DNA of 64,000 nt from Sphingopyxis sp. (GTDB lineage: Bacteria > Pseudomonadota > Alphaproteobacteria > Sphingomonadales > Sphingomonadaceae). Location of the stretch: NCBI GenBank assembly GCA_002733865.1, contig NVXM01000011.1, positions 53,231 through 117,230 of the forward strand. The letters run 5' to 3'. Under the pieces are notes generated by a model, which saw only the letters and a list, made by a program, of their open reading frames with translations, was not told the origin of the DNA and made no database searches. Positions 18,812 through 28,805 of this stretch are shown here, in pieces. Positions within the stretch are counted from its first letter, which is position 1, and each line of letters opens with the position of its first letter. Position numbers and translations under genes: made by a program.

Positions 18812-19599
18812 ACCGCAGTGCGTCCAAATTCCTGCCGGGTGACCGGGTGTGAGCCGCTCAGGCCGCCGTCAACGGCAATCGCTTGTCCATTGACATAGGA
18901 TGATCGATCGGAGGCGAGAAACAGTGCCACCTCGGCCATTTCCATGGGCGAGGCACCGCGGCGCAGCGGGTTGAGATAGCCGAGCCGGTCTTCCTTGCCC
19001 TTCTCACGGGCCTTGTCATAGATAAATTGGGTCATCCCGGTTTCGGTAATACCGGGGCAGATCGCGTTGCAGCGGACATTGGATGTCGCAAATTGCTGGG
19101 ACGCCACTTTCACCAGATTGATGACGCCGGCCTTGGATGCCGAATAGGCCGGACCGCCGGCACCGGACCTTATGCCGGCGACGCTGGCGGTACAGATGAT
19201 CGATCCGCCATGTTTGCTCTCGGCAATCACCTTGCCGGCATATTTGCAAGCCAGAAACGGCCCGATCAGATTGACCCGCAGCACTTCCTGCCACTCGGCG
19301 ACGCTGCTGTCGAAAATTCCCTCAAAACCGCCGCCGATCCCGGCATTGGCGAAGAATATGTGCAGATCGCCAAAGCGCTGCTCGGCGGCATCCACAAGCA
19401 TCTCGACATCACCCTCCGATCCGGCATCGGCCTTGATCGCGATGATATTGCCTTCGGAGCCCTTGGCTGTTTCCTCGACCGCGTCGGTGATGTCGCTGGC
19501 GATGACCTTGGCACCATGTTCCGCAAAGAGCAAAGCCGCCGCTCGACCAATGCCGCTGCCGGCGCCGGTGATGATTGCGACTTTGTCCTTGAGGTCCAT
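18808..19599 (-). CDS. Short-chain dehydrogenase/reductase
   Basis: The product is 263 residues, a classical SDR. The cofactor motif TGAGSGIG is at residues 12-19, the NAG motif in FFANAGIGG, and the catalytic YSASK at [11 protein letters not shown]. The acidic residue ending the second strand (IASD) favours NAD(H). It is the last gene of a minus-strand run with an APH-type kinase, a zinc alcohol dehydrogenase and an acyl-CoA dehydrogenase. The intergenic gap to the kinase gene is one base. A role in oxidising a hydroxyacyl-CoA or alcohol intermediate is inferred. Confidence 0.9.
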   Translation of the reverse strand: MDLKDKVAIITGAGSGIGRAAALLFAEHGAKVIASDITDAVEETAKGSEGNIIAIKADAGSEGDVEMLVDAAEQRFGDLHIFFANAGIGGGFEGIFDSSVAEWQEVLRVNLIGPFLACKYAGKVIAESKHGGSIICTASVAGIRSGAGGPAYSASKAGVINLVKVASQQFATSNVRCNAICPGITETGMTQFIYDKAREKGKEDRLGYLNPLRRGASPMEMAEVALFLASDRSSYVNGQAIAVDGGLSGSHPVTRQEFGRTAV

Positions 19600-19600
19600 C

Positions 19601-20662
19601 TTACGCTCCTGCGCGTTTTGCGGCTTCCCAACCTGCCTGTGCCAATGGGGTCACCCGATCCGACATTTCGGCTGCCGCAGCGCTGTTTGCAGTGCCGTCG
19701 GCCACCCGCTTCTGAATGCCTTGCAGAATAGCAGCAATGCGGAACAAATTATAGGCCAGATACCAGTCCATCGGCGGCAGCTCTGCCATGCCCGATTTTT
19801 CGCAATAGCGGGCAATTGCTTCCTCGCGGGAGGGGATTCCCAGAGGCTCGAGATCGATGCCCTTCAGACCGCTGCGGCCCTCCGGTTCCATTTCATAGGC
19901 CATCAACCAATAGGCGAAATCGGCAATGGGATCGCCGAGGGTCGACAGCTCCCAGTCCAGTACCGCGATAACTTTTGGCTCGTCATGCGCGAAAATCATG
20001 TTGTCGAGCCGGTAGTCGCCATGGACGATACCAAAGCTTTTCTGTTCCGGAATGGTTTTCGTCAGCCACTCGATCAGCTTGTCCATCTCGGGAATTTCCT
20101 GCAGCTCGGACAGACGATATTGCTGTGTCCAGCGGGAAATCTGTCGCTCGCAATAATTGCCCGGCTTGCCATGCTTTTCCAGGCCCAGTTCATTGGGATC
20201 ATAGCTGTGCAGCAGCGCCAGCGTGTCGATCATCTCGAAATAGATCGCGCGGCGTTCCTCAGGATTGCTGTCGGGCAGAGTGCCGTCCCAGAAGGTCCTG
20301 CCATCGGCCATGCCCATGACATAGAACATCGTTCCGATCACATCGTCGTCGTCGCACAGGCCATAGGGCTTGGCGACGGGGAATCCGGCCGGATAGAGTC
20401 CGGCAATGACGCGAAACTCGCGGTCGACGGCATGGGCCGAAGGCAGCAATTTGCCGAACGGTTTCTTGCGCAGCACATAAGAGGTTTCTGGCGTATCGAT
20501 TTTATAGGTTGGATTGGACTGGCCGCCTTTGAACTTGCTCAGCGTGAGCGGTCCGGCAAAGCCCTCGACATTGGCTTCCATCCATTTCTGCAGCGCCGCT
20601 TCGTCGAGCTTGTCCTTCTCCGGCACTTCCATCGTGCCGGTCATATCGTCCTGTGGATTCAT
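19601..20662 (-). CDS. Aminoglycoside-phosphotransferase-fold kinase associated with acyl-CoA dehydrogenases
   Basis: The product is 353 residues from the ATG at 20662, preceded by AGGAAGAGGG. A TTG further upstream would run into the neighbour and is rejected. Kinase motifs are the invariant Lys in [10 protein letters not shown], the catalytic loop [13 protein letters not shown], and the metal-binding [14 protein letters not shown]. This subfamily (ACAD10/11- and LvaA-like) phosphorylates the hydroxyl of hydroxyacyl-CoAs rather than drugs. The acyl-CoA dehydrogenase two genes upstream supports that reading. Confidence 0.85.
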   Translation of the reverse strand: MNPQDDMTGTMEVPEKDKLDEAALQKWMEANVEGFAGPLTLSKFKGGQSNPTYKIDTPETSYVLRKKPFGKLLPSAHAVDREFRVIAGLYPAGFPVAKPYGLCDDDDVIGTMFYVMGMADGRTFWDGTLPDSNPEERRAIYFEMIDTLALLHSYDPNELGLEKHGKPGNYCERQISRWTQQYRLSELQEIPEMDKLIEWLTKTIPEQKSFGIVHGDYRLDNMIFAHDEPKVIAVLDWELSTLGDPIADFAYWLMAYEMEPEGRSGLKGIDLEPLGIPSREEAIARYCEKSGMAELPPMDWYLAYNLFRIAAILQGIQKRVADGTANSAAAAEMSDRVTPLAQAGWEAAKRAGA

Positions 20663-20678
20663 GGAAGTCCCTCTTCCT

Positions 20679-21764
20679 CTAGTTAAAGACAATCACGGAC
20701 CGGGCCGCATCGCCTTTTTTCATTTTTTCAAAACCGTCGTTGATCTGCTCTAGCGGAATCGTCTCGGCGACAATGCTATCCAAATCGAGCAATCCGCGCA
20801 GATAAAAATCGACCAGACGCGGGATATCGACCGGGAAGCGATTGGAGCCCATCAGCACGCCCTGCAGCTTCTTGCCAGACAGCAGATCCATGGCGCTAAG
20901 GCCGACCTTGTGATCGAGCGGCATCATACCAAGCATGGTCGCGGTGCCGCCGCGTTTAAGCGAACCGACGGCAAGATCACCGGACGCGGGGCGCCCCACG
21001 GCTTCCACCGCATGATCGACACCGCCTTTGGTCAGTTCGACTATTTGTTCAGCGGCGTCATCGGCCGAAGCATCGACAACATCGGTTGCGCCCAGTTTGA
21101 TCGCCAGATCGCGTTTTTCCTTGATCGGATCGGCGGCAATGATCCGGCCGGCACCGGCGATCTTTGCAGCATTGATCGTCGCGAGTCCGACGCCGCCGCA
21201 CCCGATGACAGCGACGGTTTCACCCGGCGTCAGCTTGCAGGAGTTGAAGATCGTTCCGGCTCCCGTAGTCACGGCGCAACCAATCACGGCGGCGCGGTCC
21301 AACGGCATATCCGGATCGATCCGGACGCAGGCATGTTCGTGGATCAGCATCTGCTCGGCAAAGGCCGAAAGATTCAGCATCTGTCCGACGGTTGATCCAT
21401 CCGGGCGGGTAATACGCGGCGCTTCGTCCGGACGTCGCCGGGTGTCTGCGCCCAGACACAATGACATCCTGCCGGTCACGCAAAATTCGCACTGTCCGCA
21501 ATAGGCGGACAGGCAGGAAATCACGGCATCGCCAACGGCGACGGTGCGGACTTCGCTGCCGATTGCCTCGACAATACCGGCCGCCTCATGCCCCGGAATC
21601 GCGGGCAGGGGATGGGGATAGCTGCCGTCGATAAAATGCAGATCCGAATGGCAGAGCCCGCAGGCCGCCGTCCGGATCAACACTTCATGCGGCCCCGGCT
21701 TTGAGATCATGACCTCTTCGATAACGAGCGGCTTGCCCGTTTCGACCAGTACGGCTGCCTTCAT
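20679..21764 (-). CDS. Zinc-dependent alcohol dehydrogenase (MDR family)
   Basis: The product is 361 residues. The catalytic zinc ligands are in CGLCHSDLHFIDG and GHEAAGIVEAIG. The structural zinc loop has CGQCEFCVTGRMSLC, and the NAD-binding motif is VIGCGGVGLATINAA. This matches class III-like or long-chain alcohol dehydrogenases. It lies nine bases after the acyl-CoA dehydrogenase and 16 bases before the kinase gene, in one operon. The substrate is probably an alcohol intermediate of the same pathway. Confidence 0.9.
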   Translation of the reverse strand: MKAAVLVETGKPLVIEEVMISKPGPHEVLIRTAACGLCHSDLHFIDGSYPHPLPAIPGHEAAGIVEAIGSEVRTVAVGDAVISCLSAYCGQCEFCVTGRMSLCLGADTRRRPDEAPRITRPDGSTVGQMLNLSAFAEQMLIHEHACVRIDPDMPLDRAAVIGCAVTTGAGTIFNSCKLTPGETVAVIGCGGVGLATINAAKIAGAGRIIAADPIKEKRDLAIKLGATDVVDASADDAAEQIVELTKGGVDHAVEAVGRPASGDLAVGSLKRGGTATMLGMMPLDHKVGLSAMDLLSGKKLQGVLMGSNRFPVDIPRLVDFYLRGLLDLDSIVAETIPLEQINDGFEKMKKGDAARSVIVFN

Positions 21765-21773
21765 GATCTGCTC

Positions 21774-23075
21774 CTAGCGAGTGACCGCAAGGTCACCGGA
21801 TGAGAAATCTTCCTTCATCTTGCTGCCGTCTGCGGTCTCGGCATATTTGCCATATTCCATTTTCGCGATCGTACGATTGTGGACTTCATCCGGGCCGTCG
21901 GCCAGCCGCAGGGTCCGCTGATGGGCGTAGGCGCTGGCCAGGCCGAAATCGTTGGACACACCGCCGCCGCCATGGGCCTGAATCGCATCGTCGATAATCT
22001 TGAGGGCCATGTTCGGCGCCTGAACCTTGATCATGGCGATCTCGGCCTTGGCATATTTGTTGCCGACCTTGTCCATCATGTCCGCGGCTTTCAGGCAGAG
22101 CAGACGGCTCATGTCGATATCAATCCGGGCACGTGCGACGCGCTCATCCCACACGCTGTGCTCGGAAATGCGCTTGCCGAAGGCGACACGCGATTGCAGG
22201 CGCTTGACCATCTTCTCGAGCGCTTCCTCCGCGACGCCGATCGTCCGCATGCAGTGGTGGATCCGACCGGGCCCGAGGCGACCCTGCGCAATTTCAAAGC
22301 CGCGGCCTTCGCCGAGGATAATGTTTGATGCGGGTACCCGAACATCGTTCATTTCGACTTCCATGTGACCGTGCGGGGCATCGTCATAGCCAAAGACCGG
22401 CAGGTGACGCAGGACCTTCACGCCGGGCGCATCGGTCGGCATCAGAATCTGTGATTGTTGTGTGTAGCGGCTGCCCTCGAAACTGGTCTTGCCCATCACG
22501 ATGGCGATTTTGCAACGCGGATCACCGAGTCCCGAAGACCACCATTTGCGGCCATTGATGACATATTCATCGCCATCGCGGACAATCGCGGTCTCGATAT
22601 TCGTCGCGTCAGAGGAGGCAACGGCCGGTTCGGTCATCAGGAAGGCAGAACGGATTTCACCGTTCATCAGCGGGCGCAGATATTGCTCCTTCTGTTCCAG
22701 TGTGCCGTAGCGGTGGAACACTTCCATATTGCCGGTATCCGGCGCGGAACAGTTGAACACTTCCGATGCAAAGCTGACGCGACCCATTTCCTCGGCGCAC
22801 AGCGCATATTCCAGATTGGTCAGGCCAGGGCCTTCAAATTCGAACGTATCATCGATATGCGGCAGGTTCGGATTGGAAGGTGGCATGAACAGGTTCCAGA
22901 TGCCTGCTTCCTTGGCTTTCTTCTTTTCTTCCTCAACGACTTGCAGGACTTTCCAGCGCTCGCCGGTCGATTCTTCCTCGTGAAAATCGGCGACACGCGG
23001 GCGCAGGTGATTCTCGATATGCTCGCGTACCCGGTTGCGCCAATATTCCTGCTTTTCGGTGAGATCGAAATCCAT
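21774..23075 (-). CDS. Acyl-CoA dehydrogenase (long, ACAD10/11-like)
   Basis: The product is 433 residues. Family segments are visible: [19 protein letters not shown] (FAD/substrate region), RWWSSG-type motif [14 protein letters not shown], and the C-terminal [19 protein letters not shown]. This matches the branch that co-occurs with APH-type kinases. It is the first gene of the minus-strand operon. The likely role is processing of an acyl-CoA, possibly after phosphorylation of a 4-hydroxyacyl-CoA by the neighbouring kinase. Confidence 0.9.
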   Translation of the reverse strand: MDFDLTEKQEYWRNRVREHIENHLRPRVADFHEEESTGERWKVLQVVEEEKKKAKEAGIWNLFMPPSNPNLPHIDDTFEFEGPGLTNLEYALCAEEMGRVSFASEVFNCSAPDTGNMEVFHRYGTLEQKEQYLRPLMNGEIRSAFLMTEPAVASSDATNIETAIVRDGDEYVINGRKWWSSGLGDPRCKIAIVMGKTSFEGSRYTQQSQILMPTDAPGVKVLRHLPVFGYDDAPHGHMEVEMNDVRVPASNIILGEGRGFEIAQGRLGPGRIHHCMRTIGVAEEALEKMVKRLQSRVAFGKRISEHSVWDERVARARIDIDMSRLLCLKAADMMDKVGNKYAKAEIAMIKVQAPNMALKIIDDAIQAHGGGGVSNDFGLASAYAHQRTLRLADGPDEVHNRTIAKMEYGKYAETADGSKMKEDFSSGDLAVTR

Positions 23076-23171
23076 TCCTGCGTCCTTTTCTTAGTTTTTA
23101 TAATTTAACTATACGATTAACTTATCAGAGGCAGCCGCGCTTTGCCACAGCGAAACTGCGCGTCTGGCAAT

Positions 23172-24605
23172 TTATTGGTCCTTGAGAGACCTTGCGGCAG
23201 CCAAAGCTGCAACGCGCGCTTCATGATCGTCACGGTTGATCGGAAAACGATAAAAAATCAAGGCACCGGCTATGGAAAGTACCAAAACTATCAGCGCATA
23301 GAATATCATCAGATTCTCGATCACTGGCAGCGCCACTTCACCGGGTTGTGCCTTGTCGGGCACGCCAGAAAGGCTGACGATCAGGCCGGCGCAGAATATG
23401 CCTATGCCCGTCCCGCATTTTTGCACGAAAAACCATCCGGCAGAAAAGACGCCTTCGGTGCGCCTGCCGGTTTCCATCTCGGATGCCTCGACAATGTCGG
23501 CGACCATTGATTGCGAAGTGATCATGGTCACCACATTGGCAGTGGTGGCCAGAAAGGTGAACCCGAACACCAGTGCGGTAGAGGCTTGTCCGCCGACTTC
23601 GGGCCATAGGCCTGACAGGTTAAAGGCGAACGGTATGATCCAGAAGATCATGCCGACCAGCCCTCCGACGATCGCGACCGCTCGCTTGCCAAAGGCTTTT
23701 GTCAAAGGCGTGACCAGGAAGAAGGATCCGACCACGCTGCCGAAAAGCACAATGGGATAGAAGAAGAATGCTTGCTGCGAAAATTTCCAGACATACAGAA
23801 ACAGATAGTTGGATATCGTGAAAGTCATGCCCTGATTGATATAGGCGACCGCACCAGCGCCAAACAGGATCAGCGCCGCCTTGTGGGTTAGCGCCTCCCG
23901 GATTTCGTGGAAACTTTCATACAGGCTGGTTTTCTTGGGCCGCTTGTCCGGCCAGTGGGCGACGCGCTTGTGCTGGCCGCCAGCGGATATGAGCATCGCC
24001 GTCGCCATCATGGCACCGCCGACCAGACCATAATGCCAATAGCCGGTTTCATTGAGCAGACCGATCGGATGCTCGGCATCGGGAACAAGGAATACAATAT
24101 AGCCAAGGAACAGCATGACCAGTCCCCCGGCCCAGCCGAACAGATAGCGATAACGCATAATAACGGTGCGCTCGTCATAGTCGCGTGTTAGTTCCGGAAT
24201 CAGCGAGGCCGATGGCACCTCGCAGCAGGACACAAGTACCCGCACCAGGATGGCGATCAAAAGCAGATATATGAATATCCAGCCCCCAAGGCTGGCCGGA
24301 GCGGCCCATAGCAAGATCCATGCGAAGCCAAGAGGAATCGGTGCGATATACAGCCAGGGCAGGCGCTTGCCCCATTTGGTATAGGTTCGGTCGCTGAGGT
24401 GGCCAATGATCGGGTCGGCAATGGCGTCAACAAACAAGGCCAGCATCAAGGCCAGAGAAACCAGGCGGGCGTCGAGACCAATAACCTGATTGTAGAACAG
24501 CAGCAGGAAGGCCGAAAAGCCGTTATCTTTCACGCCATAGGTTATGGAACCGGTGCCGTGGAACAATTTGATCCGCAGCGGCACATGATCGGTCGCCGCC
24601 GTCAT
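23172..24605 (-). CDS. MFS transporter of the GPH (glycoside-pentoside-hexuronide):cation symporter type
   Basis: The product is 477 residues with about twelve hydrophobic segments. The signature between TM2 and TM3 reads DPIIGHLSDRTYTKWGKRLPW, typical of the GPH/MelB branch of the major facilitator superfamily. It lies 96 bases upstream of the acyl-CoA dehydrogenase operon on the same strand and divergent from the next acyl-CoA dehydrogenase. It may import the substrate of this catabolic block. That role is inferred from neighbourhood only. Confidence 0.85.
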   Translation of the reverse strand: MTAATDHVPLRIKLFHGTGSITYGVKDNGFSAFLLLFYNQVIGLDARLVSLALMLALFVDAIADPIIGHLSDRTYTKWGKRLPWLYIAPIPLGFAWILLWAAPASLGGWIFIYLLLIAILVRVLVSCCEVPSASLIPELTRDYDERTVIMRYRYLFGWAGGLVMLFLGYIVFLVPDAEHPIGLLNETGYWHYGLVGGAMMATAMLISAGGQHKRVAHWPDKRPKKTSLYESFHEIREALTHKAALILFGAGAVAYINQGMTFTISNYLFLYVWKFSQQAFFFYPIVLFGSVVGSFFLVTPLTKAFGKRAVAIVGGLVGMIFWIIPFAFNLSGLWPEVGGQASTALVFGFTFLATTANVVTMITSQSMVADIVEASEMETGRRTEGVFSAGWFFVQKCGTGIGIFCAGLIVSLSGVPDKAQPGEVALPVIENLMIFYALIVLVLSIAGALIFYRFPINRDDHEARVAALAAARSLKDQ

Positions 24606-24925
24606 TCGCTGGCCAACCGCGCACAGCTATTCGTTCGGGTGACGGCCTTTGCCATGCCGATTTCGGGCGGGTCAGAACGACCCGCTGCGGTGCTTTCAGA
24701 TTGCATCCATTCCTGCTCCCAAAACGGGTGTTTTTCTTTGCTGCATAGGCCGGGCCACTTTTGGACGTCAAACGATTCCATCGGCGGAATCAGGGGGACG
24801 CTACGGAATCCGACCTCTCTAATTTTAGTGCAAATTTTTATAGGGTTTCCGAGGCGGGAATGATTGAACCGGGGGCTTGTCCTATGATAAGTAGAAGTTA
24901 ACCGATCAATTAAAGGAATTTCGTG

Positions 24926-26119
24926 ATGTCTGACCTGGAAACCTTCCGCGCAGAGACTGCCGCCTGGCTCGAAGCCAATTGTCCGCCGGAGATGCGGCAG
25001 CCGATGGTCGACGAAAGCGACGCCGTTTGGGGTGGGCGCAATCCCACCTTCAAGCCGGGCCAGAAGGAATGGCTGGATGTCATGGCGGCCAAGGGCTGGA
25101 CCGTGCCGGACTGGCCGAAAGAATATGGCGGCGGCGGACTCTCGCGCGCCGAAACCAAAATCCTCGGACAGGAGATGGCGCGGCTTAAGTGCCGGTCGCC
25201 ACTGTCCAGCTTCGGCATCTGGATGCTCGGCCCCGCGCTGCTGCATTTCGGTACCGAAGCGCAGAAGAAATATTTCCTGCCGCCGATCGCGCGCGGTGAA
25301 ATCCGCTGGTGCCAGGGCTATTCGGAGCCCGGTTCCGGATCCGATCTCGCCTCGCTGCAAACCAGCGCCGTCGATCAGGGCGACCATTTTGTCATCAACG
25401 GCCAGAAGATCTGGACCAGCTATGCCGACAAGGCCGACTGGATTTTCTGTCTGACGCGGACCGACAAGACCGAAAAGCACAAGGGCATTTCCTTCATGCT
25501 CTTTGACATGACCAATGAAGGCGTGAGCACCAAACCGATCGTACTGATCTCCGGTCAGTCTGCTTTCTGCGAAACCTTCTTTGACGACGTCAAGGTACCG
25601 AAAGAATATGCCGAGGGTGTTTCGTCTGTGGTATACGAAGTAAACAAGGGCTGGGATGTCGCCAAATATCTGCTGGGCCATGAGCGCAGCATGATTTCCG
25701 GCGGCGGTTCGGAAGGTGCGACTTCGCTCGGCGCAAAATTCGCCGATCAATATGGCCGCGACGAAATGGGCCGCCTCGACGATCCGATGTTGCGCGCGCA
25801 AATGGCCGAGATGGATATTGAAGTGCTGGCCTTTCGCGCCATGGCCGAACGGTTTGGCGACACGTTCAAGGCCGGCCTATGCCACCCGGCTCAGCCCAAT
25901 ATGATGAAATATGCGGGTACTGAGATCAACAAGCGCCGCCACGAGCTGATCATGTCGGCTGGCGGCAGCGAAGTGCTCGAGTGGGAAAGCGAAGCCACCA
26001 ATGGCGGGCTGACTGCGCGCAGCTGGTTGCGGACCAAGGCAAACAGCATCGAAGGCGGGACCAGCGAAGTGATGCTGAACGTCATTTCCAAGCAGATTCT
26101 GCAATTGCCCGGCGCCTGA
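24926..26119 (+). CDS. Acyl-CoA dehydrogenase
   Basis: The product is 397 residues from the ATG at 24926 (AAGGAA seven bases upstream), preferred to the adjacent GTG. It has the FAD/substrate block WCQGYSEPGSGSDLASL, the KIWTSYADKADW loop and the C-terminal motif NSIEGGTSEVMLNVISKQIL. It is followed 43 bases later by a second acyl-CoA dehydrogenase. Such pairs often form heteromeric enzymes in steroid and branched-chain degradation. The 320-base divergent region before it shows no gene. Confidence 0.92.
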   Translation: MSDLETFRAETAAWLEANCPPEMRQPMVDESDAVWGGRNPTFKPGQKEWLDVMAAKGWTVPDWPKEYGGGGLSRAETKILGQEMARLKCRSPLSSFGIWMLGPALLHFGTEAQKKYFLPPIARGEIRWCQGYSEPGSGSDLASLQTSAVDQGDHFVINGQKIWTSYADKADWIFCLTRTDKTEKHKGISFMLFDMTNEGVSTKPIVLISGQSAFCETFFDDVKVPKEYAEGVSSVVYEVNKGWDVAKYLLGHERSMISGGGSEGATSLGAKFADQYGRDEMGRLDDPMLRAQMAEMDIEVLAFRAMAERFGDTFKAGLCHPAQPNMMKYAGTEINKRRHELIMSAGGSEVLEWESEATNGGLTARSWLRTKANSIEGGTSEVMLNVISKQILQLPGA

Positions 26120-26162
26120 GCCAGATAAGCCAAAACATTACATTTTGAGAGGATGAAAAGCG

Positions 26163-27299
26163 ATGCCGCTTTATCTAAATGATGACCAACAGATGCTGCA
26201 GGACAGCGCCGCCGATTTCATGAAAGGCGAGGGCGACGTGGCCCATTTCCGTAAATTTCGCGACATGAATTGCAAGGACGGCTTTTCTCACGATCTGTGG
26301 AAGAAATTTGCCGAGATGGGCTTCACCGGCATCATGATCGCGGAAGACGAAGGCGGGCTTGGTCTCGGCCATATTGAAGCCGGGGTTGTACTGGAGCAGA
26401 TCGGCAGGAACCTTACGCCGTCTCCTTTTTTGACAACGGCGGTTGCCGGGGTCGAAGCGCTCAATGCGGGTGGCAAGGCGCTGCGCGACAAATATTTTCC
26501 GGGTATCCTGGCGGGGGACAGCGTTCTGGCGCTGGCGATTGACGAAGGGGCAAAACATCGGCCGGATCAGATCAGCATGGCAGCGACCCGCGAAGGCAAT
26601 GGCTTCAAGCTGGATGGCAAGAAGCAATTTGTCGTTCAGGGCGGATCGGCGGATACCTTGATCGTCGCGGCCCGTACCAGCGGCAGTGCTGGCGATGAAA
26701 AAGGGCTGACCCTGTTTGCGGTAGATACGGATGCCGCTGGACTGAGCAGAAACAGTGTGCGCCTGGTCGACAGCGCCATGGCTGCGCATATCGAGTTTGA
26801 CGGCGTCCTGGTCGACGCTGATGCCGTGATCGGCGAAGTCGATGAGGGGGATGCCGTATTGAAGCGCCTTCTCAATGCCGGACGGGCCGGTTCCGCCGCT
26901 GAAATATTGGGGGTCGGTGCCGGGTCGATGGATATCACCGTCGATTATATCAAGGGCCGCAAGCAATTCGATAAAATCATTGCGACATTCCAGGCGCTGC
27001 AACATCGCATGTCGCATCTCTACAGCGAGATGGAAATTGCCCGCGCTACGGTTCTGAAGGCGCAGCAGATGTTGGACGAAGGCTCTTCCAAAGCTGAGAT
27101 GATGGTGTCGGTCGCCAAAGCCAAGGCAGGCAAGGCTACTTCACTCTCGGTCAAGGAAGGCGTCCAGATGCACGGCGGCGTCGGCATGACCGACGAATAT
27201 GATATCGGTCTCTATATGAAGCGCGACCGCGCGCTTCAGGAATTCATGGGCGATGTGAATTATCACACCAATCTCGTCGCCGAAATGCACGGCTATTAA
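26163..27299 (+). CDS. Acyl-CoA dehydrogenase, second subunit of a likely pair
   Basis: The product is 378 residues of the acyl-CoA dehydrogenase family. It has the N-terminal ALGIPE-type FTGIMIAEDEGGLGLG segment and the C-terminal QMHGGVGMTDEYDIGLYMKR block. The FAD-binding T/S-rich motif is less well conserved than in the upstream neighbour. This asymmetry is typical of alpha2-beta2 heterotetrameric dehydrogenases. It sits in the run 24926-28103 with the SDR. Confidence 0.9.
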   Translation: MPLYLNDDQQMLQDSAADFMKGEGDVAHFRKFRDMNCKDGFSHDLWKKFAEMGFTGIMIAEDEGGLGLGHIEAGVVLEQIGRNLTPSPFLTTAVAGVEALNAGGKALRDKYFPGILAGDSVLALAIDEGAKHRPDQISMAATREGNGFKLDGKKQFVVQGGSADTLIVAARTSGSAGDEKGLTLFAVDTDAAGLSRNSVRLVDSAMAAHIEFDGVLVDADAVIGEVDEGDAVLKRLLNAGRAGSAAEILGVGAGSMDITVDYIKGRKQFDKIIATFQALQHRMSHLYSEMEIARATVLKAQQMLDEGSSKAEMMVSVAKAKAGKATSLSVKEGVQMHGGVGMTDEYDIGLYMKRDRALQEFMGDVNYHTNLVAEMHGY

Positions 27300-27311
27300 A
27301 GGAACAATCTG

Positions 27312-28103
27312 ATGGATTTTAACAGTCTCTTCTCGCTCGAAGGTCGCGTTGCTCTCGTTACCGGCGGCCAGCGCGGTATTGGCGCAATGATCACCGAAGG
27401 CTTTTTGGACCAAGGCGCAAAAGTCTATATCTCCGGTCGCAAGGCGGATCAGGGCGAAGCCGCTGCCGCCGAATTCGGCGACAAATGCATCTATATCCAG
27501 GGCGATATCTCGACCTATGAAGGGTGCAAGGCGCTGGCCGCAGAAATCGCGTCGCGGGAAGACAGGCTCGATATTCTGGTGAACAACGCCGGCGTCGCCT
27601 GGGGCGAGGAATATCTTTCGTTTCCGGAATCCGGCTGGGACAAGGTCATGGACACCAACGTCAAGGGCCTGTTCTTCCTGACTCAGGCTTTGCATCCGCA
27701 ATTGAAAGCGGCAGCCAGCTTTGAACGGCCTGCCAAGGTCATCAACATCGCATCAATCGACGGTCTCAAGGTCAATCCCTGGGAGACCTACAGCTATCAG
27801 GCATCGAAAGCGGCGGTCATTCATCTGACCCGCAAAATGGCGTCCAAGCTGGTTCAGGAAGATATCATCATGACCGGCATCGCCCCGGGAGCTTTTGCGT
27901 CGTCGATGAACAAGGCTGCCCGCGATCACGAGAATGCGGTGGAAAAAGGCATTCCTGCCAAACGCATCGGTCGCCCCGAAGATATGGCATCTACTGCCAT
28001 ATTTCTCGCCAGCGCGGCTGGTGATTATGTCGTGGGTACGACCATCCCGGTTGATGGCGGTATCGTCAATGCGGCCAATCCTGGTGCAACGATAGATCCC
28101 TGA
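27312..28103 (+). CDS. Short-chain dehydrogenase/reductase
   Basis: The product is 263 residues. It has the cofactor motif TGGQRGIG, the NNAGVAWG block and the catalytic YSYQASKAAVIHLTRK (Tyr-x3-Lys). The C-terminal GTTIPVDGGI is typical. It lies 12 bases after the acyl-CoA dehydrogenase behind AAAGGAAC and is probably co-transcribed. The substrate is likely a hydroxyacyl-CoA or related alcohol of the same pathway. A hairpin follows the stop. Confidence 0.9.
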   Translation: MDFNSLFSLEGRVALVTGGQRGIGAMITEGFLDQGAKVYISGRKADQGEAAAAEFGDKCIYIQGDISTYEGCKALAAEIASREDRLDILVNNAGVAWGEEYLSFPESGWDKVMDTNVKGLFFLTQALHPQLKAAASFERPAKVINIASIDGLKVNPWETYSYQASKAAVIHLTRKMASKLVQEDIIMTGIAPGAFASSMNKAARDHENAVEKGIPAKRIGRPEDMASTAIFLASAAGDYVVGTTIPVDGGIVNAANPGATIDP

Positions 28104-28130
28104 TCCGGCTTTGCCGCTTGACGGTTGCGA

Positions 28131-28166
28131 CTCCAAGCTGTATTAATAAGGCAATACAGCTTGGAG
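28131..28166 (+). promoter_or_regulatory. 14-bp perfect hairpin covering the ribosome binding site of the next gene
   Basis: CTCCAAGCTGTATT (28131-28144) pairs perfectly with AATACAGCTTGGAG (28153-28166) across the eight-base loop AATAAGGC. The GGAG of the lipoprotein gene is inside the right arm, nine bases before its ATG. No U-run follows, so it is not a canonical terminator. It could block translation or mark an mRNA end or operator. Confidence 0.6.
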
Positions 28167-28174
28167 ATATTCTG

Positions 28175-28702
28175 ATGACCCCTAAATATCTGATTTTGCT
28201 TGCCGCTCTGCCGCTTGCGCTTTCCGCCTGCTCAAAGGCGGATGACGAATCCGGTGACGGCACCGGCGTGTCGATCGACTTTAGCGATGACAGCAAGTCG
28301 AGCGCGGAAAAGATCAAAATCGGCGGGGATGACGACAGCAAATTCTCGATCAAGGCCGACGGCTTTTCGATGGATATCGATCTGCCTTCGATCACGCTCG
28401 ACAGCGACGATTTCGATATGAACAATGTCGATCTATATCCAGGCAGCCAGATCACCAGCTTTGATATTGAAGATGCCAAGGGCCAGGGTGGCAAGGTGCA
28501 AATCAGTTTCAAATCCCCGGTCGGCGCAGACAAGCTGGCCGACTGGTATGCCGACCAACTGTCTGACAAGGGCTTTGATGTGGCCCGCGACGGCAGCAAA
28601 CTGTCTGGCAAAACCGATGAAGGCGATCCCTTTGCTCTGGCTCTGACCGAAATCTCTGCCGAGCAATCCCAAGGCGTGCTGGAGTTCTCCGAAAGCAAAT
28701 AA
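28175..28702 (+). CDS. Lipoprotein of unknown function
   Basis: The ATG at 28175 gives 175 residues beginning with a lipoprotein signal peptide (MTPKYLILLAALPLALSAC), with cleavage before the cysteine. An earlier GTG-type frame opening at 28118 would remove the signal and is rejected. The mature part is rich in Asp and Ser, with a repeated acidic pattern (FSIKADGFSMDIDLPSITL), then a globular C-terminal part (ADKLADWYADQLSDKGFDVA). The latter resembles small lipoproteins that resist ligand assignment. It is probably outer-membrane or inner-membrane anchored. Confidence 0.75.
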   Translation: MTPKYLILLAALPLALSACSKADDESGDGTGVSIDFSDDSKSSAEKIKIGGDDDSKFSIKADGFSMDIDLPSITLDSDDFDMNNVDLYPGSQITSFDIEDAKGQGGKVQISFKSPVGADKLADWYADQLSDKGFDVARDGSKLSGKTDEGDPFALALTEISAEQSQGVLEFSESK

Positions 28703-28723
28703 GCCGCCATCCAACAACCCGCC

Positions 28724-28805
28724 CTCGTCATCCTGAACTTGTTTCAGGATCCCGCGAGACTGGGCAGTGCCAACGGAAGTCCTGAAACAAGTTCAGGATG
28801 ACGAG
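28724..28805. repeat. 26-bp perfect inverted repeat (REP-like palindromic unit)
   Basis: The left arm at 28724-28749 and the right arm at 28780-28805 are perfect reverse complements, spaced by 30 bases. The core includes CCTGAACTTGTTTCAGG. It lies 22 bases after the lipoprotein stop. Similar CTTGTTTCAGGA-type palindromes are dispersed in many sphingomonad genomes. The mechanism of spread is not visible here; no second copy was found in this window by eye. Confidence 0.75.

Noticed and set aside
24602..25801. Long minus-strand open frame opposite the acyl-CoA dehydrogenase
   Set aside because: Antisense shadow of a GC-rich gene; composition is unlike a protein and the plus-strand gene is unmistakable.
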